Below are positions 9,621-22,731 of a DNA stretch of 64,000 nucleotides, in pieces. Positions within the stretch are counted from its first letter, which is position 1; each line of letters starts with the position of its first letter. Under the pieces are notes generated by a model. It saw only the letters and a list, made by a program, of their open reading frames with translations, did not search any database and was not told the DNA's origin. Source of the stretch: an uncultured Pelagibacteraceae bacterium (GTDB lineage: Bacteria > Pseudomonadota > Alphaproteobacteria > Pelagibacterales > Pelagibacteraceae); NCBI GenBank assembly GCA_902582315.1, contig CACHRP010000001.1, forward strand, positions 124,001 to 188,000, in the 5' to 3' direction. Made by a program: the position numbers and the translations under genes.

Positions 9621-10026
9621 GACTTCTTTTTTTTGAAATTTGAATTCCTACAGAAGCACAATCTTTCATGATTTCAAGCTTTTCAATTTGAAGTGAAATT
9701 TTGTCTATTCTTTTATCTTTAAATAATTCATCAAATACATCCTCTGCCAATGTTTCCAAAAAATTATAATGCTTATTTTTTGTAAGTTTTTTTATTAATC
9801 TTACAAGTTTGTCATAATTAACTATAGATTTTAAATCTCTATCATTTGTGGGTTTCTTATCCTTATAATTTGCTTCTAAGCTAAATTTTACTTTCTGAGG
9901 TTTTTCTTTCTCAAAATCATAATACCCAAGAGTCAGATTTAATATTAATTCGTTAATTATTACTTTTTTTTCGTAATTAAATAGAGACTTCTGAAGTTTA
10001 ACAATTTTTAAATTATTTTTTTTCAT
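9607..10026 (-). CDS. folB: dihydroneopterin aldolase
   Basis: 139-residue FolB-family protein of folate synthesis, converting dihydroneopterin to hydroxymethyl-dihydropterin. The conserved N-terminal core [25 protein letters not shown] fits the family (about 22-46), as do the [12 protein letters not shown] segment and [12 protein letters not shown] near the middle. About 20 extra residues precede the core, so a later start is possible, although no better-placed ATG with a ribosome site stands out. The start overlaps the pteridine-reductase-like SDR stop by 4 bases, which links the two to pterin metabolism. Confidence 0.88.
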   Translation of the reverse strand: MKKNNLKIVKLQKSLFNYEKKVIINELILNLTLGYYDFEKEKPQKVKFSLEANYKDKKPTNDRDLKSIVNYDKLVRLIKKLTKNKHYNFLETLAEDVFDELFKDKRIDKISLQIEKLEIMKDCASVGIQISKKRSHEKP

Positions 10027-10778
10027 TCCTTGCCTTGCATAATATCTGGTGTTTGCCAGTTTAAGCTTTGACCACTGTCTAAAGCTATTACTTGCCCAGT
10101 AATAGACTTATTTTTTATAAAAAAGTCAACAGCATTACAAACCTGCTCAACCTCAACCTGTCTTCTTAAAGGTGTTGCTAAATACTGTTTTTTGAAATGT
10201 TTTTCTGATTGTCTTTTATTCTTTAAAGTCGGGCCAGGCGCTATACCGTTAACTCTTATATTTGGAGCAAGGCTCATAGCACTTGTTTTTGTCAATGTAT
10301 ATAATCCAGTTTTACTTAAAGTGTATGAGAAAAAAAAAGGTGTGAGTTTAAACACTCTTTGATCAATTATATTTATTATATTGTTATTTTTTCCTCGCAC
10401 ATTCTTTGAAAAACCTTTTGAGAGCGTTGCTGGCGCTTTTAAGTTTGTAGAAATATGCTTTTCCCAGCTATCTGAGGAAAAATTTACCAATTTGTCGTTT
10501 TCAAATAGTGAAGCATTGTTAATTAAGCAATCAAAATATTTTAGTTTCTTTTTTGCAAATTTAACTATTTTTTGAACATCTTTGTCTTTACTTAGATCTG
10601 CTTTAATCAGATATATTTTAGTACCATTTAGTGTTAATTTTTTTTTAAGTTTTTCAGCGCTTATTTTTGATTTATTAAATTGAATAACTATTTCTTTGTT
10701 AACACCAGATAAACTTTCAGCTATTGCAGCCCCAATTCTTGTTGCTCCTCCTGTAATGATTATCTTTTGTGCTTCCAT
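10023..10778 (-). CDS. SDR oxidoreductase, probable pteridine/dihydrofolate reductase (FolM/PTR1-like)
   Basis: 251-residue short-chain dehydrogenase. The cofactor motif is T-G-x3-R-x-G (TGGATRIG, 9-16), with Arg where classical SDRs have Gly; this is characteristic of pteridine reductases PTR1 and FolM. It also has NNAS (87-90), Asp139 in NIIDQRVFK, and Tyr152/Lys156 in YTLSK, matching the Asp-Tyr-Lys set of PTR1. Its stop overlaps folB by 4 bases, so a role in reducing pterins or dihydrofolate is reasonable. No folA is seen in the window. The start overlaps the uvrB end by 19 bases. Confidence 0.82.
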   Translation of the reverse strand: MEAQKIIITGGATRIGAAIAESLSGVNKEIVIQFNKSKISAEKLKKKLTLNGTKIYLIKADLSKDKDVQKIVKFAKKKLKYFDCLINNASLFENDKLVNFSSDSWEKHISTNLKAPATLSKGFSKNVRGKNNNIINIIDQRVFKLTPFFFSYTLSKTGLYTLTKTSAMSLAPNIRVNGIAPGPTLKNKRQSEKHFKKQYLATPLRRQVEVEQVCNAVDFFIKNKSITGQVIALDSGQSLNWQTPDIMQGKE

Positions 10779-12934
10779 TTTTTGTCTCTTTTTTTCGTTA
10801 CTTTTGTACCAGGCATTCCCATTGTAGAACGTCCTTTTGGATAGAGTTTATTTTTAACATCGTACTGTCTTATCTTTGGATTCAAAGTAATTTCTAACTC
10901 TGTTGTTTCAAGTTTTCTAATTTCATCCCTTATTTTTGCAGCTTCTTCAAATTCCAAGTTAGAAGCTGCTTCTTTCATTTTTTTATTTAAGCCTTTTAAA
11001 TGTTTTTTTAGGTTTCCACCTATGTTCGATCCTTCACTAATTTTTACATAATCTTTTTCATATACACTTTCTAAAATATCACTTATTTCCTTTTTGACAG
11101 ATTTAGCATCAATCTTGTTCTTTTTGTTATACTCTAATTGAATTTCTCTTCGTCTATCTGTTTCTTTTATTGCTTTTTTGATACTTTTAGTTTCTTTATC
11201 TGCGTATAGAACAACTTTACCCTCAACGTTTCTAGCAGCTCTTCCAATCGTTTGGATAAGTGATGTTTCTGACCTCAAGAATCCTTCTTTGTCAGCGTCA
11301 AGAATACCAACTAAGGCACACTCAGGTATATCTAATCCTTCTCTTAAAAGATTTATTCCAACTAATACATCAAACACACCCATTCTTAAATCTCTCATAA
11401 TTTCTATTCTTTCAAGTGTGTCTATATCAGAATGAAGATATCTAACTTTAATTCCATTTTCATGTAAGTATTCTGTAAGGTCCTCAGCCATTTTTTTGGT
11501 CAAAGTTGTGACTAGAACACGATGGTTTTTTTCTATAACTTTTTTACATTCATGCATTAAGTCATCAACTTGATTTTTAGCTGGTCTTATTTCAACTTCA
11601 GGATCAATTAGACCGGTTGGTCTAATAACTTGATCAATAAATTTTCCTTTAGTTTGCTCTAGCTCCCATGGACCAGGAGTTGCAGAAACAAATACTGTTT
11701 GTGTTCTCATTAAATCCCACTCCTCAAATTTTAGTGGTCTATTATCCATACAAGATGGTAATCTGAAACCATACTCTGCGAGTGTGCTTTTTCTTGATCT
11801 ATCTCCTTTGAACATTCCATTTAATTGTGGAACTGTGACATGGGACTCGTCTACAAAAATTAAAGTATTATCTGGAAAATATTCAAACAATGTTGGTGGT
11901 GGTTCACCTGGTTTTCTTCCAGATAAAAATCTTGAATAATTTTCTATTCCAGCACATGTTCCAGTAGCCTCAATCATTTCTAAGTCAAATTTAGTTCTTT
12001 CTTCCAGTCTTTGTGCCTCTAAAAGTTTGTTTTCCTCTTTATGTTTTTTAAGAGTTATTTCTAATTCTTTTCTTATATTAATAATCGCCTGTTCTACGGT
12101 TGGTTTTGGAGTGATGTAGTGACTGTTTGCATAAACTTTTATTAAACTTAGCTCTCTTACCTGATCACCAGTCAGTGGATCAAACTCTTCAATTTTTTCT
12201 AATTTATCTCCGAATAAACTTAATCTCCATGCTCTATCCTCAAGATGGGAGGGAAATATTTCTAAATATTCTCCCCTTGCTCTAAAAGTTCCTCTATGAA
12301 AATTTTGGTCATTTCTTTTATACTGCAAGCTAATTAAAGATTTTATTATTTGTTCTCGATTATAATCATAATTTTTTTGAAGAGTAAGTGTCATCTTACT
12401 GTATGCTTCTACTGAGCCTAATCCATAAATACATGACACACTTGCTACTATTAAAACATCATCACGTTCTAATAGAGATCTTGTTGCAGAGTGTCTCATT
12501 CTATCTATTTGTTCGTTTATTGATGCTTCTTTCTCAATATATGTATCGGAACGAGGAACGTAAGCCTCAGGTGTGTAATAGTCATAATATGATACAAAAT
12601 ATTCTACCGCATTGTCTGGAAAAAAAGTTTTCATTTCGCCATAAAGCTGTGCTGCAAGAGTTTTATTCGGAGCTAAAATTAAAGCCGGTCTGTTTGTAGC
12701 TTCAATAACTTTCGCCATTGTAAAAGTTTTTCCAGAACCAGTAACTCCCAGTAAAACTTGATTAAATTGATCTTTATTGGCTCCGGTAACTAGTTTCTTT
12801 ATTGCGTCAGGCTGATCTCCCGCAGGTTTAAAATCCGACTTTATTTTAAACTTTTTACCACCTTCTAGTTTACCGCTAATTTCAGGTTTTTTTCCCTCTA
12901 GATCTGTAATTAAATCTTGATATGTATTTTGCAT
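10760..12934 (-). CDS. uvrB: excinuclease ABC subunit B
   Basis: Helicase-like damage-verification subunit of UvrABC. The 724 residues cover the usual 670 plus a short N-terminal extension and a basic C-terminal tail. Walker A is GVTGSGKT (63-70); the beta-hairpin region [20 protein letters not shown] follows, then Walker B with DESH (IFVDESHV), helicase motifs such as [10 protein letters not shown] and QTIGRAARN, and a C-terminal UVR motif ([19 protein letters not shown]). It is the first gene of the run uvrB-SDR-folB-uvrC-pgsA and diverges from aspC across 36 bases. Confidence 0.98.
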   Translation of the reverse strand: MQNTYQDLITDLEGKKPEISGKLEGGKKFKIKSDFKPAGDQPDAIKKLVTGANKDQFNQVLLGVTGSGKTFTMAKVIEATNRPALILAPNKTLAAQLYGEMKTFFPDNAVEYFVSYYDYYTPEAYVPRSDTYIEKEASINEQIDRMRHSATRSLLERDDVLIVASVSCIYGLGSVEAYSKMTLTLQKNYDYNREQIIKSLISLQYKRNDQNFHRGTFRARGEYLEIFPSHLEDRAWRLSLFGDKLEKIEEFDPLTGDQVRELSLIKVYANSHYITPKPTVEQAIINIRKELEITLKKHKEENKLLEAQRLEERTKFDLEMIEATGTCAGIENYSRFLSGRKPGEPPPTLFEYFPDNTLIFVDESHVTVPQLNGMFKGDRSRKSTLAEYGFRLPSCMDNRPLKFEEWDLMRTQTVFVSATPGPWELEQTKGKFIDQVIRPTGLIDPEVEIRPAKNQVDDLMHECKKVIEKNHRVLVTTLTKKMAEDLTEYLHENGIKVRYLHSDIDTLERIEIMRDLRMGVFDVLVGINLLREGLDIPECALVGILDADKEGFLRSETSLIQTIGRAARNVEGKVVLYADKETKSIKKAIKETDRRREIQLEYNKKNKIDAKSVKKEISDILESVYEKDYVKISEGSNIGGNLKKHLKGLNKKMKEAASNLEFEEAAKIRDEIRKLETTELEITLNPKIRQYDVKNKLYPKGRSTMGMPGTKVTKKRDKKWKHKR

Positions 12935-12958
12935 ATAATAAACAAAGTAATAAAATAA

Positions 12959-15184
<2,226 letters not shown>

Positions 15185-15189
15185 ATTTG

Positions 15190-16137
15190 TTAGTTATGAG
15201 AAAGATGTTTTTCAGCTTCAAGCGCCGCCATACACCCCATTCCAGCTGCAGTTACAGCTTGTCTAAATATTTTATCTTTTACATCCCCAGCAGCAAATAC
15301 TCCAGGAACATTAGTTTCAGTTGAATCTGGCTTAGTAATCAAATAACCTTCCTTATCCATTTTAAGTTGATCTTTAAATAATTGGGTAGCAGGATCATGG
15401 CCTATAGCAATAAAAAGACCATCAATCTTCATTTCCTCAGATTGATTTGTTTTTACATTTTTTACTTTTAAACCTGTTACATTTTTAGGATCTTTATCTC
15501 CCAAAACATCTTCAACAACAGTATCCCATACTATTTCAATTTTTTTATTTTCCATTAATTTTTTTTGTAACATTTTTTCGGCTCTTAATTCGTTTCTTCT
15601 ATGAATAAGTTTTACTTTAGATGCAAACTTGGTAAGAAACATTGCTTCTTCTACAGCTGCATTTCCACCACCTACAACCGCTACAGTTTTATCCTTAAAA
15701 AAGAAACCATCACATGTTGCGCAAGCAGAGACTCCAAACCCCTTATATTCTTGTTCAGATTTTATATTAAGCCATCTAGCTTGAGCTCCAGTCGAGATTA
15801 TAATCGAGTCTGCAGTATATTTTTGACCACTTTCACCTATAGCCTCAAAAGGTTTTGACTTTAAATTAACTGAAGCAATATGATCTTCTATCATTTCAGT
15901 ACCAACTGCTTTTGCTTGATCTTTCATTTGATCCATCAACCATGGACCCTGAATAACTTCTGCAAAACCAGGATAGTTTTCAACGTCAGTTGTTATTGTT
16001 AATTGACCGCCTGGCTGCATTCCGTGAACCAAAATTGGCTTAAGCATTGCCCTAGCAGAATAAACTGCTGCAGTGTATCCAGCTGGTCCGGATCCAATTA
16101 TTAACACTTTTGTGTGTTTAGTTGGATTTTGATTCAT
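15190..16137 (-). CDS. trxB: thioredoxin reductase (NADPH)
   Basis: Flavoenzyme that passes electrons from NADPH to thioredoxin. The 315 residues have FAD motif GSGPAG (15-20), the redox pair Cys139-Ala-Thr-Cys142 in CATCDG, NADPH motif GGGNAA (156-161) and a C-terminal FAD motif GVFAAGDVKD. I chose ATG at 16137; an in-frame TTG at 16158 would add seven residues but would abut the divergent ELM1-like start. The two starts lie 21 bases apart, so at least one promoter must lie inside the opposite gene. Confidence 0.96.
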   Translation of the reverse strand: MNQNPTKHTKVLIIGSGPAGYTAAVYSARAMLKPILVHGMQPGGQLTITTDVENYPGFAEVIQGPWLMDQMKDQAKAVGTEMIEDHIASVNLKSKPFEAIGESGQKYTADSIIISTGAQARWLNIKSEQEYKGFGVSACATCDGFFFKDKTVAVVGGGNAAVEEAMFLTKFASKVKLIHRRNELRAEKMLQKKLMENKKIEIVWDTVVEDVLGDKDPKNVTGLKVKNVKTNQSEEMKIDGLFIAIGHDPATQLFKDQLKMDKEGYLITKPDSTETNVPGVFAAGDVKDKIFRQAVTAAGMGCMAALEAEKHLSHN

Positions 16138-16158
16138 ATCAAAGCTATATAGTAACAA

Positions 16159-17097
16159 ATGAGTAAATTAAAAGCATTATTATTAACAGAGGGGCTACAT
16201 GGGATGATTAGTCAGACCGAAGGCTTAGCAAAAGCCTTAGATTTTGATTATATTCACGAGAAAATTGAATTAAATAGTTTTTGGAAATTAATACCTTCTT
16301 CCTTTACTCCAATAAAAAAATTTGTTTTTAAAAACGAAATAGATATAGATTTTGATGTTATAATTTCATGTGGAAGAAAAAGTGTAATACCTTCATTGTT
16401 TTTAAAAAAACAATCTAAAAAAAAAATAATAAATATTCATATTCAAAATCCTAAAATAGAATTAAAAAATTTTGATTTTGTTGTGTGTCCCGAACATGAT
16501 GATCTAAAAGGACCAAATGTACTTATTACAAAAGGAGCTATTCACTATTTAACAACCGAAGAGATTAATAATTCAAAAGATTACCTTTTAAACAAACTAG
16601 AGAAAAATAAAGATATAATTGCTCTTATTTTAGGGGGGCCAAACAAGTACTACAACTATAGCGATGAAAACATGATAAATATATTTTCAATAATTAATCG
16701 AATGTTAAAAGATCATAATTTGCAACTTGTTGTTATCCCATCCAACAGAACTCCAAAAAAAACAATAGAATTATCCAAAGAATATTTTACTGATAATCGG
16801 ACAGTGATTGATGTAGTAGATAAGTCTGCTTATCTGTCCAGTTTGGCTTTATCAAAATATTTAGTTGTGACTTGTGACTCCACTTCAATGATTTCTGAAG
16901 CTGCTTTGACTGGAAAACCAGTATATGTCGCAATGATACCAGCTTTAAGAAATGATAAAAGATTTAAAAGGTTTAGAAGTTTATTTGAAAAACTCAATAT
17001 TATTAAAAAATTGAATTATAAACTTGAAACCTGGACCTATGAAAAACTTGACGAAGCAGATAGGATAGCTTTAGAAATAAAACAAAAAATAAATTAA
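16159..17097 (+). CDS. ELM1-like (DUF1022) protein
   Basis: 312-residue protein matching the ELM1/DUF1022 family, named for a plant mitochondrial fission factor but widespread in alphaproteobacteria. The N-terminus LLTEGLHGMISQTEGLAKAL (7-26) carries the family G-x-x-x-Q pattern, and the C-terminal half has LGGPNKYY and VTCDSTSMISEAALTGKPVYV, which looks like the nucleotide-sugar end of a GT-B glycosyltransferase fold. The bacterial role is not established. Its stop codon overlaps the start of the oxygenase-like gene by one base, so the two are translationally coupled. Confidence 0.85.
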   Translation: MSKLKALLLTEGLHGMISQTEGLAKALDFDYIHEKIELNSFWKLIPSSFTPIKKFVFKNEIDIDFDVIISCGRKSVIPSLFLKKQSKKKIINIHIQNPKIELKNFDFVVCPEHDDLKGPNVLITKGAIHYLTTEEINNSKDYLLNKLEKNKDIIALILGGPNKYYNYSDENMINIFSIINRMLKDHNLQLVVIPSNRTPKKTIELSKEYFTDNRTVIDVVDKSAYLSSLALSKYLVVTCDSTSMISEAALTGKPVYVAMIPALRNDKRFKRFRSLFEKLNIIKKLNYKLETWTYEKLDEADRIALEIKQKIN

Positions 17098-17759
17098 TGT
17101 CATTCTTAAACTCTTTAAACAATAAAACAAAACAGTTTGATTCACCATTTAAGCATTGGGAGTTAAATGAACCATTAACTACTGAAGCAATTAATGAAAT
17201 AATAAGAGCTGATATAGCTAATCCAAATGAGCACAGTCTCCAATATGATGGAACTAGAGCAATAGACGGAGGAGAAGGGAAGTTTAGAGAAGGAATTAGT
17301 TCAGGCGGCAAAGCTTTAAAGTTTAGATGTTTTGTCACTAAGGAAAATTCTAAAGATTTTCCTGGTCTAACTAAATTTATCGAGGAACTCAGACAGAAAG
17401 AAACTCACCATAAAATTTCTGAAATGATTGGAAAAGATTTATCAAATTCATTTGTACGAGTTGAAGTTATTTGTGATAGAAAAGGATTTTGGCTTAAACC
17501 TCATTGCGATATAAAAGAAAAACTCCTGTCGTGTTTGCTTTTTGTTAATAACGAAAATGAAAGTGAAAATCTTGGTACAGATTTCTATGACAATAATATT
17601 AAATTGGTAAAGACATTACCTTATAGGCACAATTATGGATATTTTTTCTCTAGCGGCCCCAACACTTGGCATGGAATGGAGAAAAAGGAGATAATTAAAG
17701 AACGAAGATGTCTTCAAGTAAATTACGTAACCTTTAATACAGATTGGAAAGTTTATTAA
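17097..17759 (+). CDS. 2OG-Fe(II) oxygenase-like protein
   Basis: 220-residue protein of the double-stranded beta-helix type. The metal triad is readable as His136-x-Asp138 (KPHCD) and His192 (NTWHG), with Arg203 or Arg204 downstream as candidate 2-oxoglutarate ligand. That spacing fits prolyl-4-hydroxylase-like or phytanoyl-like dioxygenases. The substrate is unknown. It is coupled to the ELM1-like gene by a shared base and its stop overlaps convergent carB by 4 bases. The pairing hints at a shared surface-sugar or protein-modification role, but this is inference. Confidence 0.72.
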   Translation: MSFLNSLNNKTKQFDSPFKHWELNEPLTTEAINEIIRADIANPNEHSLQYDGTRAIDGGEGKFREGISSGGKALKFRCFVTKENSKDFPGLTKFIEELRQKETHHKISEMIGKDLSNSFVRVEVICDRKGFWLKPHCDIKEKLLSCLLFVNNENESENLGTDFYDNNIKLVKTLPYRHNYGYFFSSGPNTWHGMEKKEIIKERRCLQVNYVTFNTDWKVY

Positions 17760-20700
17760 TTATCTTGTAAAGATTTAACTTTTAACTTTGTTGTTTTCAA
17801 AGATTTTATTGCTTCTAAAAAGGAGTAAGCAGTTGACATATTTGTACAATATGGGATTTTATTTGCTAATGTCCCTCTTCTCAATGCTCTCGCATCATTT
17901 ATTCTATGTTCTGAATTTCCTCCACCAGTATTGATAACCAAGGATATTTTTTTTGAATTTAAAATATCAACTATATGAGGTCTTCCGCTGCTTACTTTAT
18001 TAATTTTTTTACATTTCATTCCATTTTGTTTTATAACCTCACAAGTACCGCTTGTAGCTGACAGCGTAAAACCAAGTTTTATTAATCTTTGAGCAATACC
18101 AACTACTTCCTGTTTATGGGAATCTTTAACAGACAAGAATGCCATACCTTTTGTTGGTAGTGAATTTGAAGCAGCTATTTGACTTTTTGCTACTGCCATT
18201 CCAAAATTATCGTCAAATCCCATAACCTCACCTGTAGATTTCATTTCTGGACCTAAGAGTAAATCGCTATCAGGAAATTTATTAAATGGAAATACAGCTT
18301 CTTTTACAGCGTACATCTTATTTGTTTTATATTTAAGTTTATATTTTGCTAACTTTTCACCAGCCATTATCTTCGAGGCTATTTTTGCAAGTGGAATGCC
18401 GTTAGCTTTTGACACAAATGGCACAGTTCTGCTAGCTCTTGGATTTACCTCGATTACAAAAATTTCATCATTTTTAATTGCAAATTGTATATTTAGAAAA
18501 CCTCTAACTTTTAAAGATAATGCAAGTTTTTTCGTTTGCTTTTTTAATTCTTCAATTAATTTATTTTTTATTGATACTGGCGGTAGACAACATGCAGAAT
18601 CACCTGAATGAATCCCAGCTTCTTCGATATGTTGCATTATACCAGCCACATAAACATCGTTTCCGTCCGAAATAGCATCTACATCAATTTCCATCGCATT
18701 ATCGATAAATTTATCTATTAATATTGGATTTTTTTCCGACGCCTTGAAAGCCTCAAGAATAAAATTATTTAATTGTTTTTTTTCATAAACTATTTCCATT
18801 GCCCTACCTCCTAAGACATAAGAAGGTCTAACAACTACAGGTAAACCAATTTTTTCAGATAATTTTATTGCCTCAGAAGGTTTAAAAGCTATACCACTAT
18901 CTGCCTGTTTAAGTTTTAATTTAATGAGAAGTTTTCTAAATCTATCTCTATCTTCAGCTAAATCTATTGAAGTATACTGTGTACCTAAAATCGGTAAGGA
19001 ATTTTCGTGAAGAAACTTCGCAAGTTTAATTGGAGTTTGTCCACCAAATTGGGCTATTATTCCAATCAAATTTCCTTTCGATTTCTCCTTTAAAATAATG
19101 TTGTAAACATATTCCTCTACAAGAGGTTCGAAATACAATCTATCACTTGTGTCATAATCAGTAGAGACAGTTTCAGGATTACAGTTGACCATAATTGTTT
19201 CAAAACCAGCTTCTTTCAATGCATAACTAGCTTGACAACAACAATAATCAAACTCAATCCCTTGACCAATTCTATTCGGGCCACCACCTAAAATGATTAT
19301 TTTATTTTTTCTTGAGGGTTCGGCCTCACATTCTGAGAATGTGGTAAAATTTCTTTGATAAGTAGAATACATATATGGCGTGTATGATTTGAATTCAGCA
19401 GCACAAGTATCGACTTTTTTGTAAACTGGAAAAACCTTTAAGGCCTCTCTTTTTCTTCTAACTGTCTTTTCATCAATATTACATAATTGAGCAATTTTTT
19501 TATCTGAAAATCCTATAGATTTAATTTTATTAAATTCGATAAAGTTTTTTGGAACACCTTTTGATTTTATTAATTTTTCAGCATCTACTATTTCTTTAAT
19601 CTGATCAATAAACCAGGCATCAATACCAGATAGTTTTTGGATTTTGCTTGTAGTGAATTTTTTTCTTAAAGCTTCCGCAACTAAGAGAATTCGATTTGGA
19701 ATGTTAATTTTTAAATTTTTAGTAATTTCCTTTTTAGAGTAATTAAAAATTTGATCTAAACCAGAAAGTCCAATTTCCAAGGAAACCAAAGCTTTTTGTA
19801 AGGATTCTTTAAAATTTCTTCCAATAGACATAGCTTCACCAACTGATTTCATTGAAGTGCCTAAAATAGCTTGAGATTGTGAAAATTTTTCAAATGTAAA
19901 TCTTGGAATTTTTGTAACTACATAGTCAATTGTGGGTTCAAATGATGCTGGGGTGACTTTAGTAATTTCATTTTTTAGTTCATCTAGAGTGTAACCCACA
20001 GCAAGTTTTGCAGCAACTTTTGCAATTGGAAATCCTGTTGCTTTTGAGGCAAGAGCTGAAGATCTAGAAACTCTTGGATTCATTTCTATAATAACCATAC
20101 GTCCATTTTTAGGATTAATAGCAAATTGCACATTTGACCCTCCAGTTTCGACACCAATTTTTCTTAAACAAGCGATGGAAGCATTTCTCATTATTTGATA
20201 CTCTTTATCTGTGAGTGTAAGCGCTGGAGCAACTGTTATTGAATCACCAGTATGAATTCCCATTGGATCAACATTTTCTATTGAACATATAATTATACAA
20301 TTATCTTTTTTATCCCTTACGACTTCCATTTCGTATTCTTTCCAACCTTCAAGACATTCCTCGATTAAAACTTGTGATACTGGGGACTCTTGAAGACCAT
20401 TACTTACAATTTTAAAGAATTCTTTTTTATTTTTAGCTATTCCACCCCCTAAACCACCTAATGTAAAAGCTGGACGTATTATTGCTGGTAACCCAATTTT
20501 TCTTAAAGCTTTTTTTGCATCTTTTTCTTTATTAACTATTTCCGATTTTGGTAAATCAAGTCCTATATCTGACATATTTTTTCGAAATTTTTTTCTATCC
20601 TCTGCATTTGATATTGCACTTGAATTTGCACCTATTAGATCAATATTATATTTTTTAAGTAAACCTTTATTTTTTGCCTCCATAGCTAAATTTAATGCTG

Positions 20701-20980
20701 TTTGGCCACCCATAGTTGGTAAAATTGCATTTGGTTTTTCTTTAATAATTATTTTTTCTAATACTTCTAAAGAAATTGGTTCTATGTATGTTTTGTCTGC
20801 AACATCAGGATCAGTCATTATTGTTGCAGGGTTTGAATTTAGAAGTATGACTTCATATCCTTCATCTTTAAGAGCTTTGCATGCCTGTGTCCCAGAATAA
20901 TCAAATTCACAAGCTTGCCCAATTATTATTGGACCAGCTCCAACTACAAGTATTTTTTTAATATCTTTTCTTTTTGGCAC
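17756..20980 (-). CDS. carB: carbamoyl-phosphate synthase large subunit
   Basis: Makes carbamoyl phosphate from bicarbonate, ATP and ammonia supplied by CarA, for arginine and pyrimidine synthesis. The 1074 residues are full length. Two homologous ATP-grasp halves are visible: the first with [17 protein letters not shown] (14-30) and GGLGGG, the second starting near [16 protein letters not shown] (about 560) with [15 protein letters not shown]. The C-terminal MGS-like regulatory domain (about 935-1074) contains LSATSGT and INTGGG. carA lies directly upstream and overlaps by 23 bases. A very short tail follows the MGS domain. Confidence 0.98.
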   Translation of the reverse strand: MPKRKDIKKILVVGAGPIIIGQACEFDYSGTQACKALKDEGYEVILLNSNPATIMTDPDVADKTYIEPISLEVLEKIIIKEKPNAILPTMGGQTALNLAMEAKNKGLLKKYNIDLIGANSSAISNAEDRKKFRKNMSDIGLDLPKSEIVNKEKDAKKALRKIGLPAIIRPAFTLGGLGGGIAKNKKEFFKIVSNGLQESPVSQVLIEECLEGWKEYEMEVVRDKKDNCIIICSIENVDPMGIHTGDSITVAPALTLTDKEYQIMRNASIACLRKIGVETGGSNVQFAINPKNGRMVIIEMNPRVSRSSALASKATGFPIAKVAAKLAVGYTLDELKNEITKVTPASFEPTIDYVVTKIPRFTFEKFSQSQAILGTSMKSVGEAMSIGRNFKESLQKALVSLEIGLSGLDQIFNYSKKEITKNLKINIPNRILLVAEALRKKFTTSKIQKLSGIDAWFIDQIKEIVDAEKLIKSKGVPKNFIEFNKIKSIGFSDKKIAQLCNIDEKTVRRKREALKVFPVYKKVDTCAAEFKSYTPYMYSTYQRNFTTFSECEAEPSRKNKIIILGGGPNRIGQGIEFDYCCCQASYALKEAGFETIMVNCNPETVSTDYDTSDRLYFEPLVEEYVYNIILKEKSKGNLIGIIAQFGGQTPIKLAKFLHENSLPILGTQYTSIDLAEDRDRFRKLLIKLKLKQADSGIAFKPSEAIKLSEKIGLPVVVRPSYVLGGRAMEIVYEKKQLNNFILEAFKASEKNPILIDKFIDNAMEIDVDAISDGNDVYVAGIMQHIEEAGIHSGDSACCLPPVSIKNKLIEELKKQTKKLALSLKVRGFLNIQFAIKNDEIFVIEVNPRASRTVPFVSKANGIPLAKIASKIMAGEKLAKYKLKYKTNKMYAVKEAVFPFNKFPDSDLLLGPEMKSTGEVMGFDDNFGMAVAKSQIAASNSLPTKGMAFLSVKDSHKQEVVGIAQRLIKLGFTLSATSGTCEVIKQNGMKCKKINKVSSGRPHIVDILNSKKISLVINTGGGNSEHRINDARALRRGTLANKIPYCTNMSTAYSFLEAIKSLKTTKLKVKSLQDN

Positions 20981-22151
20981 TTTGTTTTATCTCATTTATA
21001 AATTGGTCAAATAAATATTGGCTATCTTGAGGTCCAGGGTTAGCTTCTGGATGATATTGGACTGAAAATACTGGTTTATTTTTTAATCTAATTCCCTCAA
21101 TAGAATTATCAAACAATGATTTGTGAGTTATGATTACGTTTTTAGGTAAACTTGATTTTATAACCTCGAAACCATGATTTTGACTCGTGATTTCAACTTT
21201 GTCAGTTAATATATTTTTTACAGGATGATTTGCTCCTCTATGCCCAAGTTTCATTTTTTTTGTTTTAGCATTAAGAGCTAAAGCTAAAAGTTGATGACCT
21301 AAACAAATACCAAATATAGGAATATTAAAATTTATAAGTTTTTTGATAACGCTTACTGCATACTTCCCTGTTGCTGCAGGATCTCCTGGTCCATTAGACA
21401 AAAAAACCCCATCTGGATTTAATTTAGTTATTTTATCAACACGCGTATCACATGGAACTACTGTGATCTTACAATTATGATTGGAAAAATACCTTAAAAT
21501 ATTTTTTTTTATTCCATAATCTATTGCAACAATATTAAAAATATTTTTTTTATTTTTTTCAAATCCAACATCTTTTTTCCAGGTTTTTAAATTATTCCAG
21601 TTATATTTTTTTCTAGTTGATACATTTTTAGCTAAATCTAAACCATTTAAACCATGCCATTTTATAGATTGATTTAAGAGTTTTTTTATATTGAACTTTC
21701 CATTTTTACTTTTTTTAAGAGTTCCTTTTGGTGCACCTTTGTCTCTAATAAAATTTGTCAAACTTCTGGTATCAATACCAGTCAAACCAACAATTCTATT
21801 TTTTTTTAGCCACGCATCCAGGTTTTTTAATGACCTGTAATTTGAGGGACTTGTTATTTCAGCATTAAATATTACCCCTTTTGTCCATATTTTATCAGAT
21901 TCGAGATCCTCTTGATTAGTCCCTACGTTTCCAATATGAGGAAATGTAAAATTAATTATTTGTCCTGAATAAGACGGATCAGAAATTATTTCTTGGTATC
22001 CGGTTATTGAAGTGTTGAAACATACCTCACCTGTAGCCTCTCCCTCGTAGCCGAGGCCCATGCCTCTAAATACTTGCCCGTTTTCAAGAACTAAAATACC
22101 AGTTGATAATTTTGATTTTTTGTTGGAATTAATTTTATGTTTTTTTTTCAA
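20958..22151 (-). CDS. carA: carbamoyl-phosphate synthase small subunit (glutaminase)
   Basis: Glutamine amidotransferase partner of CarB. The 397 residues contain the N-terminal CarA domain ([30 protein letters not shown]) and a C-terminal class I amidotransferase with the nucleophile Cys in [10 protein letters not shown] and catalytic His/Glu in [10 protein letters not shown]. The start is TTG at 22151; an in-frame TAA lies just upstream, so no earlier start is possible. It overlaps carB by 23 bases and diverges from yqeY, the usual carA/yqeY-dnaG-rpoD arrangement in alphaproteobacteria. Confidence 0.97.
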   Translation of the reverse strand: MKKKHKINSNKKSKLSTGILVLENGQVFRGMGLGYEGEATGEVCFNTSITGYQEIISDPSYSGQIINFTFPHIGNVGTNQEDLESDKIWTKGVIFNAEITSPSNYRSLKNLDAWLKKNRIVGLTGIDTRSLTNFIRDKGAPKGTLKKSKNGKFNIKKLLNQSIKWHGLNGLDLAKNVSTRKKYNWNNLKTWKKDVGFEKNKKNIFNIVAIDYGIKKNILRYFSNHNCKITVVPCDTRVDKITKLNPDGVFLSNGPGDPAATGKYAVSVIKKLINFNIPIFGICLGHQLLALALNAKTKKMKLGHRGANHPVKNILTDKVEITSQNHGFEVIKSSLPKNVIITHKSLFDNSIEGIRLKNKPVFSVQYHPEANPGPQDSQYLFDQFINEIKQSAKKKRY

Positions 22152-22172
22152 TTACAACTCATGAGTTAAAGG

Positions 22173-22201
22173 TTAATACAATAAAACCTATTTTTCCGCA
22201 A
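22173..22201 (-). promoter_or_regulatory. candidate sigma-70 promoter for carAB
   Basis: Read on the minus strand: TTGCGG (22201-22196), 17-base spacer, TATTAA (22178-22173). Transcription would start near 22166, about 15 bases before the carA TTG. A small palindrome CTCATGAG lies within that leader. Confidence 0.45.
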
Positions 22202-22210
22202 CAGATGTAA

Positions 22211-22216
22211 TATAAT
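22211..22216 (+). promoter_or_regulatory. candidate -10 box for yqeY-dnaG-rpoD
   Basis: Perfect TATAAT at 22211-22216, about 54 bases before the yqeY ATG, in the gap shared with carA. No convincing -35 is seen at the right distance. Confidence 0.35.
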
Positions 22217-22269
22217 TTTTTTTCAAAATACAATTTTTTCTTTAAAAAATTTTGTATAAGATAAATGTT

Positions 22270-22731
22270 ATGTCACTAAAATCTAAAATAGAAACTGCTT
22301 ACGAAAATTCGTTAAAATCAAAAGATAAAATTGAAATATCAACTTATAGGTTAATTTTATCTGGTATTAAAGATTTAGAAATTTCAAATAGATCTGGTCC
22401 AAAAAAAAAAGAGACTGACGATAATGACGTTAAACAACTAATCAAAAAAATGATTAAACAGAGAAACGAATCAATCGATATTTACAAAAAAAATAACAGA
22501 GTAGATTTACTTGCTGTAGAAGAAAAAGAAGTAAATATTTTATCCTCTTATCTTCCCAAACAATTAAGTGATGATGAAACAAAAGATGTATGCAGAAAAA
22601 CAATTGATGAAACTAACGCGCAAAGTATTAAAGATATGGGAAAAGTCATGGGAATACTTAAGAAAAATTATTCTGATAATTTAGATTTCTCAAAAGCAGG
22701 TGCAATTTTAAAAGAAATGCTTAATAAATGA
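22270..22731 (+). CDS. yqeY: GatB/YqeY-domain protein
   Basis: Small protein of the YqeY family, which resembles the C-terminal tail domain of the GatB amidotransferase subunit and may bind tRNA; its cellular role is poorly defined. I use ATG at 22270 (153 residues), because the product then begins with the usual LKSKIETAYENSLKSKDK. An in-frame TTG at 22252 would add six residues. Family motifs include RLILSGIKDLEI and SYLPKQLSDDE. The stop overlaps the dnaG start, and yqeY upstream of dnaG is a common alphaproteobacterial order. Confidence 0.9.
   Translation: MSLKSKIETAYENSLKSKDKIEISTYRLILSGIKDLEISNRSGPKKKETDDNDVKQLIKKMIKQRNESIDIYKKNNRVDLLAVEEKEVNILSSYLPKQLSDDETKDVCRKTIDETNAQSIKDMGKVMGILKKNYSDNLDFSKAGAILKEMLNK

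Noticed and set aside
12388..12699. 103-codon plus-strand frame inside uvrB
   Set aside because: Antisense to conserved helicase motifs of uvrB.
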